Assembly (NCBI GenBank): GCA_964581385.1
Contig: CAZOOK010000036.1
Location: 1 to 54,774, forward strand
Reading direction: 5' to 3'
DNA length: 54,774 nt
Source of the DNA: CAZOOK01 sp964581385
GTDB lineage: Bacteria; Pseudomonadota; Gammaproteobacteria; Nevskiales; Nevskiaceae
Shown here: positions 7,124 through 15,380 of the stretch, piece by piece
Layout of the letters: the number at the start of each line of letters is the position of its first letter
Position numbering within the stretch: the stretch's first letter is position 1
Program-made: the position numbers and the translations under genes
Notes under the pieces: model-generated
What the model saw: the letters and a program-made list of their open reading frames with translations, nothing else
Told to the model about the DNA's origin: nothing
Database searches by the model: none

Positions 7124-7791
7124 TACACGCCTATCCCTGACGTGCCGCTAGCCCGCAGTTTGTAGACGTACGTGCCCGCAGCCTGCGAATCAAACATGAG
7201 TATCGCCGGTATGTTCGCTCCGTACCCAACAGTCATTACGGCCACAGTCGTCCCATCTCTGGTGATAGACATGGTGTTTTGCGTCGTTGCCGTTCCGTCC
7301 ACCAGTATCGTCGATCCGTTTATGGCTCCAGATGGCGTCACTGCAATCATGACAGGGCGCCCCCTGGTGGTGATGCTGACGGATAGATTGGTTACGTCCA
7401 CCAGGGTGTCCGAAGTGGTGTAAAACGATCCGCTGTCACTGCTCGCGACCCTGTTCAGCGCTGGCAGATTCGCCACGCCCAGCACCGAGTCAAAGCGAAG
7501 CGGGTTGGCCGCGACGGTAGGGGTCTGCACTGTGATCGCGCCTGTAAATGCAGCGCTGGACGCCGACAGGCCGGCGTTAAAAACGTGCGCCGCCGTCCAC
7601 GTCATCGCTATCCCTGCGAGTCCATCAAGAACTACAGCCGCGTTATAGATTGTCTTGAAGAGCCAATTCATGTATTGAGCCGGAGGCTTCTCGGCCGGAA
7701 CCCATCCTGTGTCCTTTTTACCGCTAGACGGCTCCGTGATCTGAGCGCTACCGCCAGTGGCCCAACGAGGAAGCGAAGTCAGAAGCCCCAT
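7093..7791 (-). CDS. Tail fibre protein
   Basis: 232 residues; start MGLLTSLPRWATGG preceded by AGGAGAG. The N-terminus (PRWATGGSAQITEPSSGKKDTGWVPAEKPPAQYMNWLFKT, here split for length) is a familiar head of short tail fibre or tail needle proteins, with the helix MNWLF just after. The remainder is beta-rich with Gly/Ala/Ser/Thr. Placed directly downstream of the DUF2612-type baseplate gene, so likely attached to the baseplate rim. Its 3' end overlaps the oppositely transcribed lipoprotein gene. Confidence 0.75.
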   Translation of the reverse strand: MGLLTSLPRWATGGSAQITEPSSGKKDTGWVPAEKPPAQYMNWLFKTIYNAAVVLDGLAGIAMTWTAAHVFNAGLSASSAAFTGAITVQTPTVAANPLRFDSVLGVANLPALNRVASSDSGSFYTTSDTLVDVTNLSVSITTRGRPVMIAVTPSGAINGSTILVDGTATTQNTMSITRDGTTVAVMTVGYGANIPAILMFDSQAAGTYVYKLRASGTSGIGVYYCKLSVIEL

Positions 7792-7800
7792 GATGCTCTC

Positions 7801-8382
7801 CTAGATTAAGGCGGTCGCAAAACCGCCCCCAACGGTCGGATAATTGCAATCCCCGAACCCGGCACCCGCAGAATCGAAAGCGAAAGATTCTGCATCTGAG
7901 GTGGTGGGGCTCTCCAGCACAGCATAGATTCCGGCGGCCCTGCACTCTTGGAGAATTCTAGCAGCCTCAGATACGTCGAGCGTGGACTGATAACTCACGA
8001 TCTGAACCACAATGGCTGCCGGGAATTGTTCCTGGATGACTAGCGAACTGGCGCCCGCAAGTAGCGCCGTGAAGACAGCCAAGATCTCTTCGGCCCCGCC
8101 ACTGGAGTGGTTGATCTTGACCCGAGTCTTGATCCAGGTCCGGTAAGTCGCGTCGTCGCGGCCCTCGCGCGCCTGGCCGACGATCCGACCGTAGACATCG
8201 AGTGGATCCGCAGCGGCCGTGTCGATCGTCTCAATGAAGATCGCCCAGAGCTGATCCTCCAAGGCCTGCGCCTCGGTGGTCCCGCACGCCACGAGCCCGA
8301 GCATGCCCGGACTTTCGCGGTAGAGCGTGATCAGCCGGGACTGGGCGCGCTCGACGTGGTCGGTGATGTGCTGGAGGGCCAT
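7801..8382 (-). CDS. Baseplate/tail protein, DUF2612-like
   Basis: 193 residues (MALQHITDHVERAQSRL). Features of the DUF2612 / Mu gp48-type family: N-terminal helices with QAQALEDQLWAI-type segment, ...LDVYGRIVGQAREGRDDATYRTWIK..., then a region IVVQIV and a Gly-rich C-terminus (GAGFGD). Usually encoded right after baseplate J and before the fibre, as here; it links the wedge to the fibre. Spaced 3 nt from the J gene. Confidence 0.75.
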   Translation of the reverse strand: MALQHITDHVERAQSRLITLYRESPGMLGLVACGTTEAQALEDQLWAIFIETIDTAAADPLDVYGRIVGQAREGRDDATYRTWIKTRVKINHSSGGAEEILAVFTALLAGASSLVIQEQFPAAIVVQIVSYQSTLDVSEAARILQECRAAGIYAVLESPTTSDAESFAFDSAGAGFGDCNYPTVGGGFATALI

Positions 8383-8385
8383 GGC

Positions 8386-9738
8386 TCAGGGCACGAAGGG
8401 CGAAGAGGTGACGGTGATTCGGCTGGAGTCCAGTACCGCCTGTTGCGTGTGGCCGATCGAAATCTTCGTCTGGCCGCTGGGCGCCGGCGCCGTGCCGAGG
8501 TAGATCGTCACGTCCTCGACTCCGCTGACCTCGATCACGCGCGAGAGTTGGAAGGGGATCACGTCCACCCCGAGCGCCAGAGAGGCAATCCCGTAGGCCA
8601 GCACGGCCGCCTCGACCTGGGCGTCTCCATCTGCCGGGTACAGGTCGGCGTTGATGGCCACGTCGAGGATCAGGTAGATCGGGACTGGGACTGGGCGCGC
8701 GAATGACACAGTGTGGTCGGTCCCCTGTGAGTCCACCACGGTTCCGGACGTGGTCCCGTAGGACTGGATCCCGCCCGGCTTGGCCGCCCAGACCGCATTC
8801 AACAGGTCCTGGGTCGCCCCGCCCGTCGCCACTACCTCGACGGAATGCGGGGGGCGTCCATCGGTGTCGGTGGTGTCGGTGATGTTCTCGAAGACGGTGC
8901 AGGCCGTCACTCCGGCCACCCTCAGAAGGTGAGCGCGAATGGCGTCGACGGTCGAGTTCCCCTGCGCCTCGAGCTCAGCCAAGCGGCGCGTGCGGAGAGC
9001 GGCGTCCGTCTCTTCGTCCGTGCCTGGCGCGGCATCGTTGGCGTTCGTGACCCACGCCCAGCCCGACACCGGGGTCTCGATCTGCGAGATCGTCCGCGAC
9101 GGCGCCGCGAGGGGGCCGGTGTCCACGGCCTGCGCTGTCACGTCCACCGCCCCATCACCCGCACCCAGATAGCGCCAATGGACCGAGCCATCGGTGATGT
9201 CAGTTCCGGAGGTGGTAGGGCCACCTGAACTCGCCGAGGTGCCGGCGGTGACGACCTCGTAGACGCTTCCGCCGTTCGTCGCGCGCGCGCCGAGGGCGTA
9301 GCCATGAGATCCAGCCCAGGCGCTCACCGCGGCAAGGGTTCCGGACTGCAGGGTCTGGAGCTTCACCCCGGTCCCTGAGACGCTCGCCTGCGAGCCGGCG
9401 GGGACGATGGTACCCGTGGTTCCCCCGAGGGTCAGCGCGCCGAGCTGCGAGTGCGTGGCCGCCTTGGGTCCGACCGTGCCGGTGATCATGGCGAGGGCCG
9501 CCAGCGCCGCACCGGTGGCCTGATCCGGGTCCCGGGAGGCGTAGACCTCGGATGCCATGTCCCAAAGCTCGGACTCCCGCTCCGAGATGATGCCGATCAA
9601 CTGACCCTCGGGCGTGCTGTTGTCGAGCGAGATCCCGTTGCCGAATGTGGCGTAGAAGAGCGCCTGCAACTCGGAAACGCACTCCTCAAGCGACTTGACC
9701 ACGAATCCGGTGTCCGTCACGCCATAGGCCGTTGTCAC
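8386..9738 (-). CDS. Baseplate J-like wedge protein
   Basis: 450 residues from GTG 9738, GTGA-coupled to the gp25-like gene. The N-terminus (MTTAYGVTDTGFVVKSLEE...ATFGNGISLDNSTPEGQL) and the mid motif (TDAALRTRRLAEL...AIRAHLLRVAGVTACTVFEN) are hallmarks of Mu gp47 / P2 gpJ-type proteins. It forms the baseplate wedge that contacts fibres and drives sheath contraction. Unusual insert at about residues 139-195, WAGSHGY...GG-x-VYE-x-VTAGTS...ITDGSVHWRYLG, shared with the sheath and cement proteins. Confidence 0.9.
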   Translation of the reverse strand: MTTAYGVTDTGFVVKSLEECVSELQALFYATFGNGISLDNSTPEGQLIGIISERESELWDMASEVYASRDPDQATGAALAALAMITGTVGPKAATHSQLGALTLGGTTGTIVPAGSQASVSGTGVKLQTLQSGTLAAVSAWAGSHGYALGARATNGGSVYEVVTAGTSASSGGPTTSGTDITDGSVHWRYLGAGDGAVDVTAQAVDTGPLAAPSRTISQIETPVSGWAWVTNANDAAPGTDEETDAALRTRRLAELEAQGNSTVDAIRAHLLRVAGVTACTVFENITDTTDTDGRPPHSVEVVATGGATQDLLNAVWAAKPGGIQSYGTTSGTVVDSQGTDHTVSFARPVPVPIYLILDVAINADLYPADGDAQVEAAVLAYGIASLALGVDVIPFQLSRVIEVSGVEDVTIYLGTAPAPSGQTKISIGHTQQAVLDSSRITVTSSPFVP

Positions 9739-10175
9739 AGCTCGCCTCCAAGCTCGAACCCGAGTTCACTGGTCCGAGTCACGTCCGACGACGAAATCGT
9801 GATGGTCGTCGAGCCGGTCACCACGCTGGCCGCGGTGGGCGTCGCCTGAACCACGATTCGGATCGCAAGCGCCCTGGTCTGGCCGTCGAGCTCCAGGGAT
9901 AGGGACTGGAGCGCCTTCACGCCAGGGGTGCCCAGGATCCGGGTCCTGAGCGCCTGGCGGATGACCCCTTCGCCCCGGCTCTTCCCTAGGATCGAGTTGT
10001 AGAGGTCCAAGCCATCGTCAGGGTCAAGAAACCACTCGCCGAGGACCATCGAGAGACGCGACACCAGGAGCTGCGCCAGGGCGGCGAGCGGGTCCGTCAC
10101 GACCGCGATCGCGCCGCCGCCCCAGACGATGTCCCCGCCGACGACCTGTATCCCAAGCGATGCCATCGAGATCAC
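9735..10175 (-). CDS. Baseplate wedge protein, gp25/gp46-like
   Basis: 146 residues from GTG 10175; ATG 10166 (MASLGIQ) is an alternative start. Sequence DPLAALAQLLVSRLSMVLGEWFLDPDDGLDLYNSILG is typical of the GPW/gp25 and Mu gp46 families, followed by ...IRQALRTRILGTPGV and a strand-rich C-terminus. Component of the wedge joining sheath to J. Overlaps the J start (GTGA). Confidence 0.8.
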   Translation of the reverse strand: MISMASLGIQVVGGDIVWGGGAIAVVTDPLAALAQLLVSRLSMVLGEWFLDPDDGLDLYNSILGKSRGEGVIRQALRTRILGTPGVKALQSLSLELDGQTRALAIRIVVQATPTAASVVTGSTTITISSSDVTRTSELGFELGGEL

Positions 10176-10179
10176 CGTA

Positions 10180-10818
10180 TCATTCCGTGACCTTCACCGT
10201 ACCGGAGGTCACAGTCTGCTTGGACGCAAGCCCTGTGGCCGGAGTTCCGTTGCTGGTATGCGTGTGCCCGGTGGCGCCGTAGATCGCAGCCCAGACGGCG
10301 TCAAGTTCGGTCCTGATTCGGTCTCCGAGCCCCGCGGCATGTTGGGCGGCGCCGTCCTTGCCGATGGTCATGGTGCCGGCGTCCACGCCCTTCCAGGCGT
10401 GCCCGAAGTCGCGCAGGCCCGGGATAGCGATGGCATCCGAGAGATGGTGACGCCTGTCGTCCAGCGGGTCCACTTCGCCGCCCTGCACCGCCCACGAGTC
10501 CAGGGAGCGATCCGAGAAGACCAGCAGCACGGTGTCTCCGACTGCGACAGGGAAGGTGATCCGCATGCCGCCCGCGCCCGGGAAGACCAGCGGGACGTTC
10601 GTCACCACCGGCACGGATAGGGCTATCCGGTTGCCATTTGCGTCGTTCAGGACATCCTTCACCACCGGCTTGGCATCGACCTGGCCTTTTGCCAGGTCCA
10701 CGCGCACGACCTTCGCCGGTAGGGACACGTGGAGTTCGGCCACCGCGAGCGACACCGCGAGCCGGATCACGTCGGACAGGTCGGGTAGCGGTCCAATCTC
10801 AGGCAGAGCGGAAGGCAT
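10180..10818 (-). CDS. Baseplate spike, gpV / Gp138-like
   Basis: 212 residues. OB-fold-like N-terminal half (VVRVDLAKGQVDAKPVVKDV...VPVVTNVPLVFPGAGGMRITFPVAVGDTVLLVFSDRS) matches Gp138/P2 gpV N-terminal domains. A C-terminal H-x-H (TGHTHTSNG) is like the iron-binding tip motif of contractile-tail spikes. The protein should sit under the hub and pierce the outer membrane. RBS GAGGTGACG precedes ATG 10818. Confidence 0.85.
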   Translation of the reverse strand: MPSALPEIGPLPDLSDVIRLAVSLAVAELHVSLPAKVVRVDLAKGQVDAKPVVKDVLNDANGNRIALSVPVVTNVPLVFPGAGGMRITFPVAVGDTVLLVFSDRSLDSWAVQGGEVDPLDDRRHHLSDAIAIPGLRDFGHAWKGVDAGTMTIGKDGAAQHAAGLGDRIRTELDAVWAAIYGATGHTHTSNGTPATGLASKQTVTSGTVKVTE

Positions 10819-10821
10819 GCG

Positions 10822-11745
10822 TCACCTCGGCAGACATTCGATCTCGGTGATCCACTCTTGGCCATGAGAGTCGCCCTTGTGCTCGACTTTCTGGGTCACG
10901 TAATCGCCGTTGAATGCCTGCGTTCGGAGTTGTAGCACACGCCCCGGACGTATCGAGGGCTGGAGTAGCGACTTGAGTTTGATATACGTGGGCGCCCCGT
11001 CCTTCTGCGGCGCGCCGTGGTCGGGCGAGCCGATGAGCCCCGACGCCGGCGACAGCAGCACCGCCGTGTCAGAGGTGGGGGCCGAGCCCTGGAGTAGCTG
11101 CAGCGTCATGTTTTGGATCGACCAGTGGATTCCGTGAGGCCTAAGTGCGGCGTCGAGCAGCCGGACCGTCTTGCCCTGCGCGGTGTACCCCTGCTGTAGC
11201 CGAGGGAAGGCGAACAACAGCTTGCCGCTTCTGATCGCCGCGACCGCGTCTCGCGTGTTGATGTTCATGTCGCCGATGATGCGCGCAAGCTGGTCCTGTA
11301 CCGTGACTCCCGGGGCCTGCGAAATCGTCGACAGCGAGTCGGTGAATGCCATCTCCCCGTCGCCGCATTGGATGTGCGTGACCCAGTTGGCGCCCTCTCG
11401 GACATGATCAACGGTGCGCGCGGTCCCAGAGAAGATGATCTCCGAGGTGGTCTGGTATCCCGCCACCAGGATGACAGGCACACGCTTCCGTTGGATTTGA
11501 GCTCGGGTCGTCTCCGAGAGATTGTAGAGTTTCAGATCGCAGGTGTTCGGATTCGCGGTCAACGTCTTCTTGACGGTGAACTCCACCCGTAGCTGATCGG
11601 TCTTGATGGTGTCGACCGTGACTGACCACGCCCGTTGCCATAGGCGCCCCGCGTCTGTGGCTTTGGTCGTGATGGTGCCAACCAAGACGGTTTCGGTGAT
11701 GGTCCCGACAAGCTGTCGGCTCGTGATGGTTCCAACCAGGCTCAC
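10822..11745 (-). CDS. Baseplate hub protein (gpD / gp27-like)
   Basis: 307 residues from GTG 11745, which overlaps the preceding stop (GTGA) and has GGAGG seven bases upstream. The core (WQRAWSVTVD...LRVEFTVKKTL...CDLKLYNLSETTRAQI...VILVAGYQ...IFSGTARTVDH...) is the hub fold shared by late control protein D and Mu gp44-type proteins. It forms the trimeric ring between tube and spike. The first 27 residues are three copies of a nine-residue unit beginning LVGTIT, which looks like a recent tandem expansion. Confidence 0.8.
   Translation of the reverse strand: MSLVGTITSRQLVGTITETVLVGTITTKATDAGRLWQRAWSVTVDTIKTDQLRVEFTVKKTLTANPNTCDLKLYNLSETTRAQIQRKRVPVILVAGYQTTSEIIFSGTARTVDHVREGANWVTHIQCGDGEMAFTDSLSTISQAPGVTVQDQLARIIGDMNINTRDAVAAIRSGKLLFAFPRLQQGYTAQGKTVRLLDAALRPHGIHWSIQNMTLQLLQGSAPTSDTAVLLSPASGLIGSPDHGAPQKDGAPTYIKLKSLLQPSIRPGRVLQLRTQAFNGDYVTQKVEHKGDSHGQEWITEIECLPR
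11659..11739 (-). repeat. Threefold 27-bp tandem repeat at the hub N-terminus
   Basis: Three consecutive 27-nt units encode LVGTITSRQ, LVGTITETV and LVGTITTKA. Each DNA unit contains GGNACCATCAC. The unit precedes the conserved hub domain and is in frame. Confidence 0.8.
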
Positions 11746-12071
11746 GACAGCGCCTCCGTGGAGTCGAGATAGACGAGCTGAACGCGATCTCCCAGGTCGC
11801 TGATCCCAGCCTCCACGTTAGCCCCGGTGGTGTCGATCGCGATCATGGTTCCGGGCGGGCCGCTCGGCCGATTCCCGCGCCCCAACAGCGGGGAGCCGAG
11901 CAAGACCTTTCGGTCGCTGACGATCGGGTTCGACTCGGCATCGTAGACCGACAGCAACCAACATTCGGAGCGCTGATCCCAGTAGAGTTCAAGCGTGTAG
12001 ACCGCGCCCTCCAAGTCGGTCTGGTAGTCGTAATGCTGCAGATCGGTCCGCGCTGGCAGGTAGTAGATCAT
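11742..12071 (-). CDS. Baseplate plug protein, DUF6983-like
   Basis: 109 residues. LQHYDYQTDLEGAVYTLELYWDQRSECWLLSVYD (seen in two parts) and KVLLGSPLLGR follow the pattern F/Y-x-L-x-G-x-x-Y-x-L-x-L-x-W-x-x-R-x-x-x-W-x-L of small baseplate plug proteins known in Pam3-like phages. Coupled by ATGA to the upstream gene and by GTGA to the hub gene. Confidence 0.7.
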   Translation of the reverse strand: MIYYLPARTDLQHYDYQTDLEGAVYTLELYWDQRSECWLLSVYDAESNPIVSDRKVLLGSPLLGRGNRPSGPPGTMIAIDTTGANVEAGISDLGDRVQLVYLDSTEALS

Positions 12072-12658
12072 GAGTTGATCCCTGAGACAGCAATCTTGCC
12101 CTGCTTGAATATGCTCTTCACTGGCCCCGGATTGGTCTCGGTCTTCTTCGGTTGCGTCCCGAGGTGCTGTTGCGGGGGCTTCGAAGCCTTCTTCGGGATC
12201 GTCACGGTCTGTGACTCCACCGTGGTAATCTGTTTGAAGTCGGCAGTGAAGTGAACCACGTCACCGATCGCGGAGCTCCGGGGAACCTCCAGCGATTCCA
12301 ACTCCATGTTGTCGTACTGCCGTAGGGATGTGGAGATCGTGATCGCTATCCCGGCCTGATGAATCGACAGGAGTTCGTCATAGGCGGACTCGGCGCGACC
12401 GGCGTAGATGCCGCTGCGCATGTCATCCTCGAAGGTCGATGGCGATCCGGTCTGAGAAGGAAGCGGGTTGTTGCTGACGACGCCCTCGATGCGCAAATGG
12501 TCAGGCAGCACCCGCTTGTGGTCGGAGACGTTGGCCCCGCTCTCCACAGGGAAATCGGTGATCTCTCCCCGGCTGGAATGCTGCTCGCTGAGCGTTGCGT
12601 CGAGTTCGAGCTCAGCGAGTTTGGCGCCGGGGAGCGTGTAGTAGAGGAGGAGGCTCAT
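12068..12658 (-). CDS. Dit-like baseplate hub protein
   Basis: 196 residues. N-terminus SEQHSSRGEITDFPVESGANVSDH is typical of the Dit_N phage family (distal tail, HxxRGxxIPxxPVExGxxIxDHVxxxP). Then AYDELLSIHQAGIAITISTSLRQYDNMELESL and a Lys/Pro-rich C-terminus. Sits between the tape measure and plug genes, with ATGA overlaps on both sides, and likely forms the first ring below the tube. Confidence 0.75.
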   Translation of the reverse strand: MSLLLYYTLPGAKLAELELDATLSEQHSSRGEITDFPVESGANVSDHKRVLPDHLRIEGVVSNNPLPSQTGSPSTFEDDMRSGIYAGRAESAYDELLSIHQAGIAITISTSLRQYDNMELESLEVPRSSAIGDVVHFTADFKQITTVESQTVTIPKKASKPPQQHLGTQPKKTETNPGPVKSIFKQGKIAVSGINS

Positions 12659-14268
12659 CGGTTCACCGAGACGTGCGCGTTGCTGACCACCTTCTGTATT
12701 TCGATTCGGACCTGTTCTCCGATCTGCTGCCCGAGCCTGGAACCATCAGCGGCTCCTACGGTGCCGCCCGCGTCAACGTTCACCGTTACCGACACGCCGC
12801 CCATGGATCCAATTCCAGATCCGCCCAGGGGCTGAAACGATGGCGTTCGCATCGAGTCTCGAACGGCAGCCAGCAGGTTTACGAAGGCGCCCGCGCTCGA
12901 AGTTCCGAGCCACGCCGATCCTGCGGCGGGAGTCGAATCCGGAGTAACGCCTATTCCGGCCGCTCTGCCTGTCCCTGTGCCGGCGAGCCCCGCGGCGACC
13001 ACGTTGACCAAAGCTCCGGCCGGACCAGGCAGGGCCATGTTCTGCGCCTGCTTGGCCGTCTCCTGGAATAGCCAGGTGATCGGTTTTCCTGTCACGTCCC
13101 AGATCGCACGCAACGCGTTTGCGATCGTTACAAGGGTGTCCTTGACTCCCGGTCCATTCTCCTTGATGTAAATGAACAGGCTCTTGATGCCCTTGGTGAA
13201 GTCGCTATCGGCCGGATTGAGCTTGTCGAGTTGCTGGAATGGCCCGAGCCAGTCACCTAGGAGCGTGTCACGCTTCCCGGTGATCCAGCCCCAGATCTCC
13301 TCGATGATGCCGAAGAGCGCCATGGCCGAAGCCAGCGGCGCATTGAACATGAGCAGCAGCGCGCCGCCGAGCACTGTGATCGCGGTCTTCGCCTCACTGG
13401 ATGACGCGACCAGGTCGATGAGCGAAGCAATCATGGCCCGGAGTGGCTCTGTCACCTGAACCACCGCGCGCAGGGCCTTCCCAAGCCCTTCGGCGAACTC
13501 GACCACGCGCTGCTTGATGAGCTCCCGGTTGGCGATGATCCAATCTGCGAACTCCTTTTTCATTTTCCCGAGCTGTGGCAGGAGCGCGATCCCGATGCGT
13601 CGCTTCACGCCCTCTAGGACGGAATCCAGCCGGCGGGATGAGACCGTGAAGTCTTTTGCTGCGGCTACGTCTTCCTCGGAGAACACCAGCCCGAGTTCAT
13701 GCGCCTCCTGGCGCATCTCAGCGAGGCCTTCCCGGCCCTTGTTGAGCATCGGGATCAGTTCGTTGCCTGAGCGGCCAAACAGCCGCATGGACAGCGCCGT
13801 TTTCTCGGCTCCATCCTTCATGCCGGCGAACCGCTCGGCCGCGTCCATCATCACGTCGTCGGCGGAACGGAGCTTCCCAGTGCCATCGCGGGTTGCGATC
13901 CCTAGAGCACGGAACGACTGACCAGCCTCACCGCTACCTTTACCCGCAGCGTACAGGTTGCGGTTAAGAAACTTGAGCCCGGTTTCCATCGCCTCGATGG
14001 GAACCCCGGACTCATGCGCGGCGTGCGCGAGCTCCTCGAAGGACTCCCGGGCGACGCCGATCCGCTGAGCGGCTTTCGCGGCCCCCGTCGCCGCGCCTGC
14101 GGTCTCCTCGACGATCTCTTTCAACTTTTTGACGAGTTCGAAGGCGGCGAACGCCTCACCGAGCCGAGTCAGCCCGTGCTTCACCTTCTCGACTGCGGCC
14201 TCGGCATTGGAAAGCGACGGCTTGTCGACCTTAAAACCGATAACGGAGAACAATTCCTGCAACACCAT
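12655..14268 (-). CDS. Tape measure protein
   Basis: 537 residues (MVLQELFSVIGFKVD). Long helical N-terminal half with AAKAAQRIGVARESFEELAHAA, GLKFLNRNLYAAG and ALGI..DGTGKLRSADDVM motifs typical of short myophage tape measures; hydrophobic segments around residues 290-330 (VLGGALLLMFNAPLASAMALFGIIEE) and near 435. The length suggests a tail of about 80 nm (inference using roughly 0.15 nm per residue). Positioned after the chaperone frame, as expected. Confidence 0.85.
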   Translation of the reverse strand: MVLQELFSVIGFKVDKPSLSNAEAAVEKVKHGLTRLGEAFAAFELVKKLKEIVEETAGAATGAAKAAQRIGVARESFEELAHAAHESGVPIEAMETGLKFLNRNLYAAGKGSGEAGQSFRALGIATRDGTGKLRSADDVMMDAAERFAGMKDGAEKTALSMRLFGRSGNELIPMLNKGREGLAEMRQEAHELGLVFSEEDVAAAKDFTVSSRRLDSVLEGVKRRIGIALLPQLGKMKKEFADWIIANRELIKQRVVEFAEGLGKALRAVVQVTEPLRAMIASLIDLVASSSEAKTAITVLGGALLLMFNAPLASAMALFGIIEEIWGWITGKRDTLLGDWLGPFQQLDKLNPADSDFTKGIKSLFIYIKENGPGVKDTLVTIANALRAIWDVTGKPITWLFQETAKQAQNMALPGPAGALVNVVAAGLAGTGTGRAAGIGVTPDSTPAAGSAWLGTSSAGAFVNLLAAVRDSMRTPSFQPLGGSGIGSMGGVSVTVNVDAGGTVGAADGSRLGQQIGEQVRIEIQKVVSNAHVSVNR

Positions 14269-14273
14269 TGGTG

Positions 14274-14902
14274 CTATCCCTTCTTTTCCGTCATCAGTTG
14301 TCGAAACTCCTCGTCTGCCTCCTGTTGCGCCATCAGCGCGTCAACCCCGTCCTGGATGTCATCCACCGAAAGAACGGTCTGCGTTTCGACCATCGTGGCC
14401 TTATCGGCTAGGATGAGGACCCAACAAGGCCAGGTGTCGAGGAGGTGTTCGATCCCGCGATAGGCGACGTGCGGGCCTGGGCGCTGGCGAATCTCGCGCC
14501 GAGGCCGCCTAAAAAATCGCCGTAGTTCACCTCCAGCGCGAACCCGATCAGTTCGTAAAGGTCGTTGTACCGGCCTGCGAAGTGAGTGTCGAAGACGGGC
14601 ATCACGGGCCCCGTCTTCCCGCTTTCGGTGACCTGGGCCGTCTCCAGCAGCGAGCGAGTGATGGTCTCCAACTCGGACTCGGTGAGCCGCTCGAACAGGT
14701 CCCGCAGCGCAGGGGCGAGCACGCCGAGATTGAGATTGAACTTGAGGAGCTCCGAGACCGATACCGCTCCCCCCATGACTTCGGCCGCAGGAGGGCCCAA
14801 GATCGCCGCCAACCTACGCTGCAGCTTGAAGCCCTTCATCGCGGGGAGCTGCGTCACCTGGTAGGTGATTCCCCCGATCTCCTTGGTGCGCGTCTCGATC
14901 AT
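14274..14902 (-). CDS. Tail assembly chaperone, long form by -1 frameshift
   Basis: The zero-frame chaperone (14408-14902) reads GAT TTT TTA at its end. A -1 slip on T-TTT-TTA would enter a second frame open without interruption to TAG at 14274-14276, giving about 209 residues. The added part has 78 residues including YRGIEHLLDTWP, TQTVLSVDDIQDGVDALMAQ and a charged end EFRQLMTEKKG, which reads like a normal tail-chaperone T domain. It stops just before the tape measure start. This is the lambda G/GT arrangement. Frameshift inferred from sequence; efficiency unknown. Confidence 0.75.
14408..14902 (-). CDS. Tail assembly chaperone, short form
   Basis: 164 residues (MIETRTKEIGGITYQVTQLP). The pattern ITYQVTQLPAMKGFKLQRRLAAILGP..., then LFERLTESELETI and FALEVNYGDF is standard for phage tail assembly chaperones that coat the tape measure before tube polymerisation. 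GGAGG precedes ATG 14902. Residues after the slippery site are Ser/Thr-rich and likely unimportant. Confidence 0.85.
   Translation of the reverse strand: MIETRTKEIGGITYQVTQLPAMKGFKLQRRLAAILGPPAAEVMGGAVSVSELLKFNLNLGVLAPALRDLFERLTESELETITRSLLETAQVTESGKTGPVMPVFDTHFAGRYNDLYELIGFALEVNYGDFLGGLGARFASAQARTSPIAGSNTSSTPGLVGSSS
14510..14516 (-). promoter_or_regulatory. Slippery heptamer T-TTT-TTA
   Basis: On the coding strand TTTTTTA lies in phase X-XXY-YYZ with the chaperone frame, the canonical -1 slip geometry. It is followed by a GC-rich stretch (GGCGGCCTCGGCGCGAG). Confidence 0.75.
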
Positions 14903-14936
14903 GTCCGCCTCCTCCGTTTACTGACCCCCGGCGGGA

Positions 14937-15368
14937 TCAGGTATTTTCGCCGCCGACCTTCATCTGCAGGTGCGCCACCTCGAACTTCCACACGCGGTTC
15001 TGTGCCTCGACCGCCTCTTCGACATCCGGGTACTTCACCGGCCAGCACTCGGCGCCGAAGACCTTGGTCGTGCCGTTCAGATCCTTGATGGTGATCGCGA
15101 CGAAACCTGTACCGAACTGCTCGTGCTTGGCCATCAGGCTCGACAGGTAGTCGTTGAGCGAGGACGTGCGGAGCACGGTGATCTCGATGTCTCCGCGCTC
15201 GTCATGGCTGTGGTTCAGCACCACGTCACCGAATGCGCCCACGTCCGATTTGAAGGAGTCGGTCTTGCGGCTCGCCTTCACGAAGGTGCCGGCGGCCACG
15301 CCATCCGTCACCGGATAGGAGCCGATCGAGATTTGGTTCTTGCTGGGGTCGTAATTGCCAACTGGCAT
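14937..15368 (-). CDS. Tail tube protein, DUF3277-like
   Basis: 143 residues (MPVGNYDPSKNQISIG). Motifs VKASRKTDSFKSDVGAFGDVV, GDIEITVLRTSSLNDYLS and FGAECWPVKYPDVEEA match tube proteins of the DUF3277 group, which form the inner tail tube of Mu-like myophages. It lies directly after the sheath gene, as in related phages. Confidence 0.85.
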   Translation of the reverse strand: MPVGNYDPSKNQISIGSYPVTDGVAAGTFVKASRKTDSFKSDVGAFGDVVLNHSHDERGDIEITVLRTSSLNDYLSSLMAKHEQFGTGFVAITIKDLNGTTKVFGAECWPVKYPDVEEAVEAQNRVWKFEVAHLQMKVGGENT

Positions 15369-15380
15369 CGGGAGACTCCC

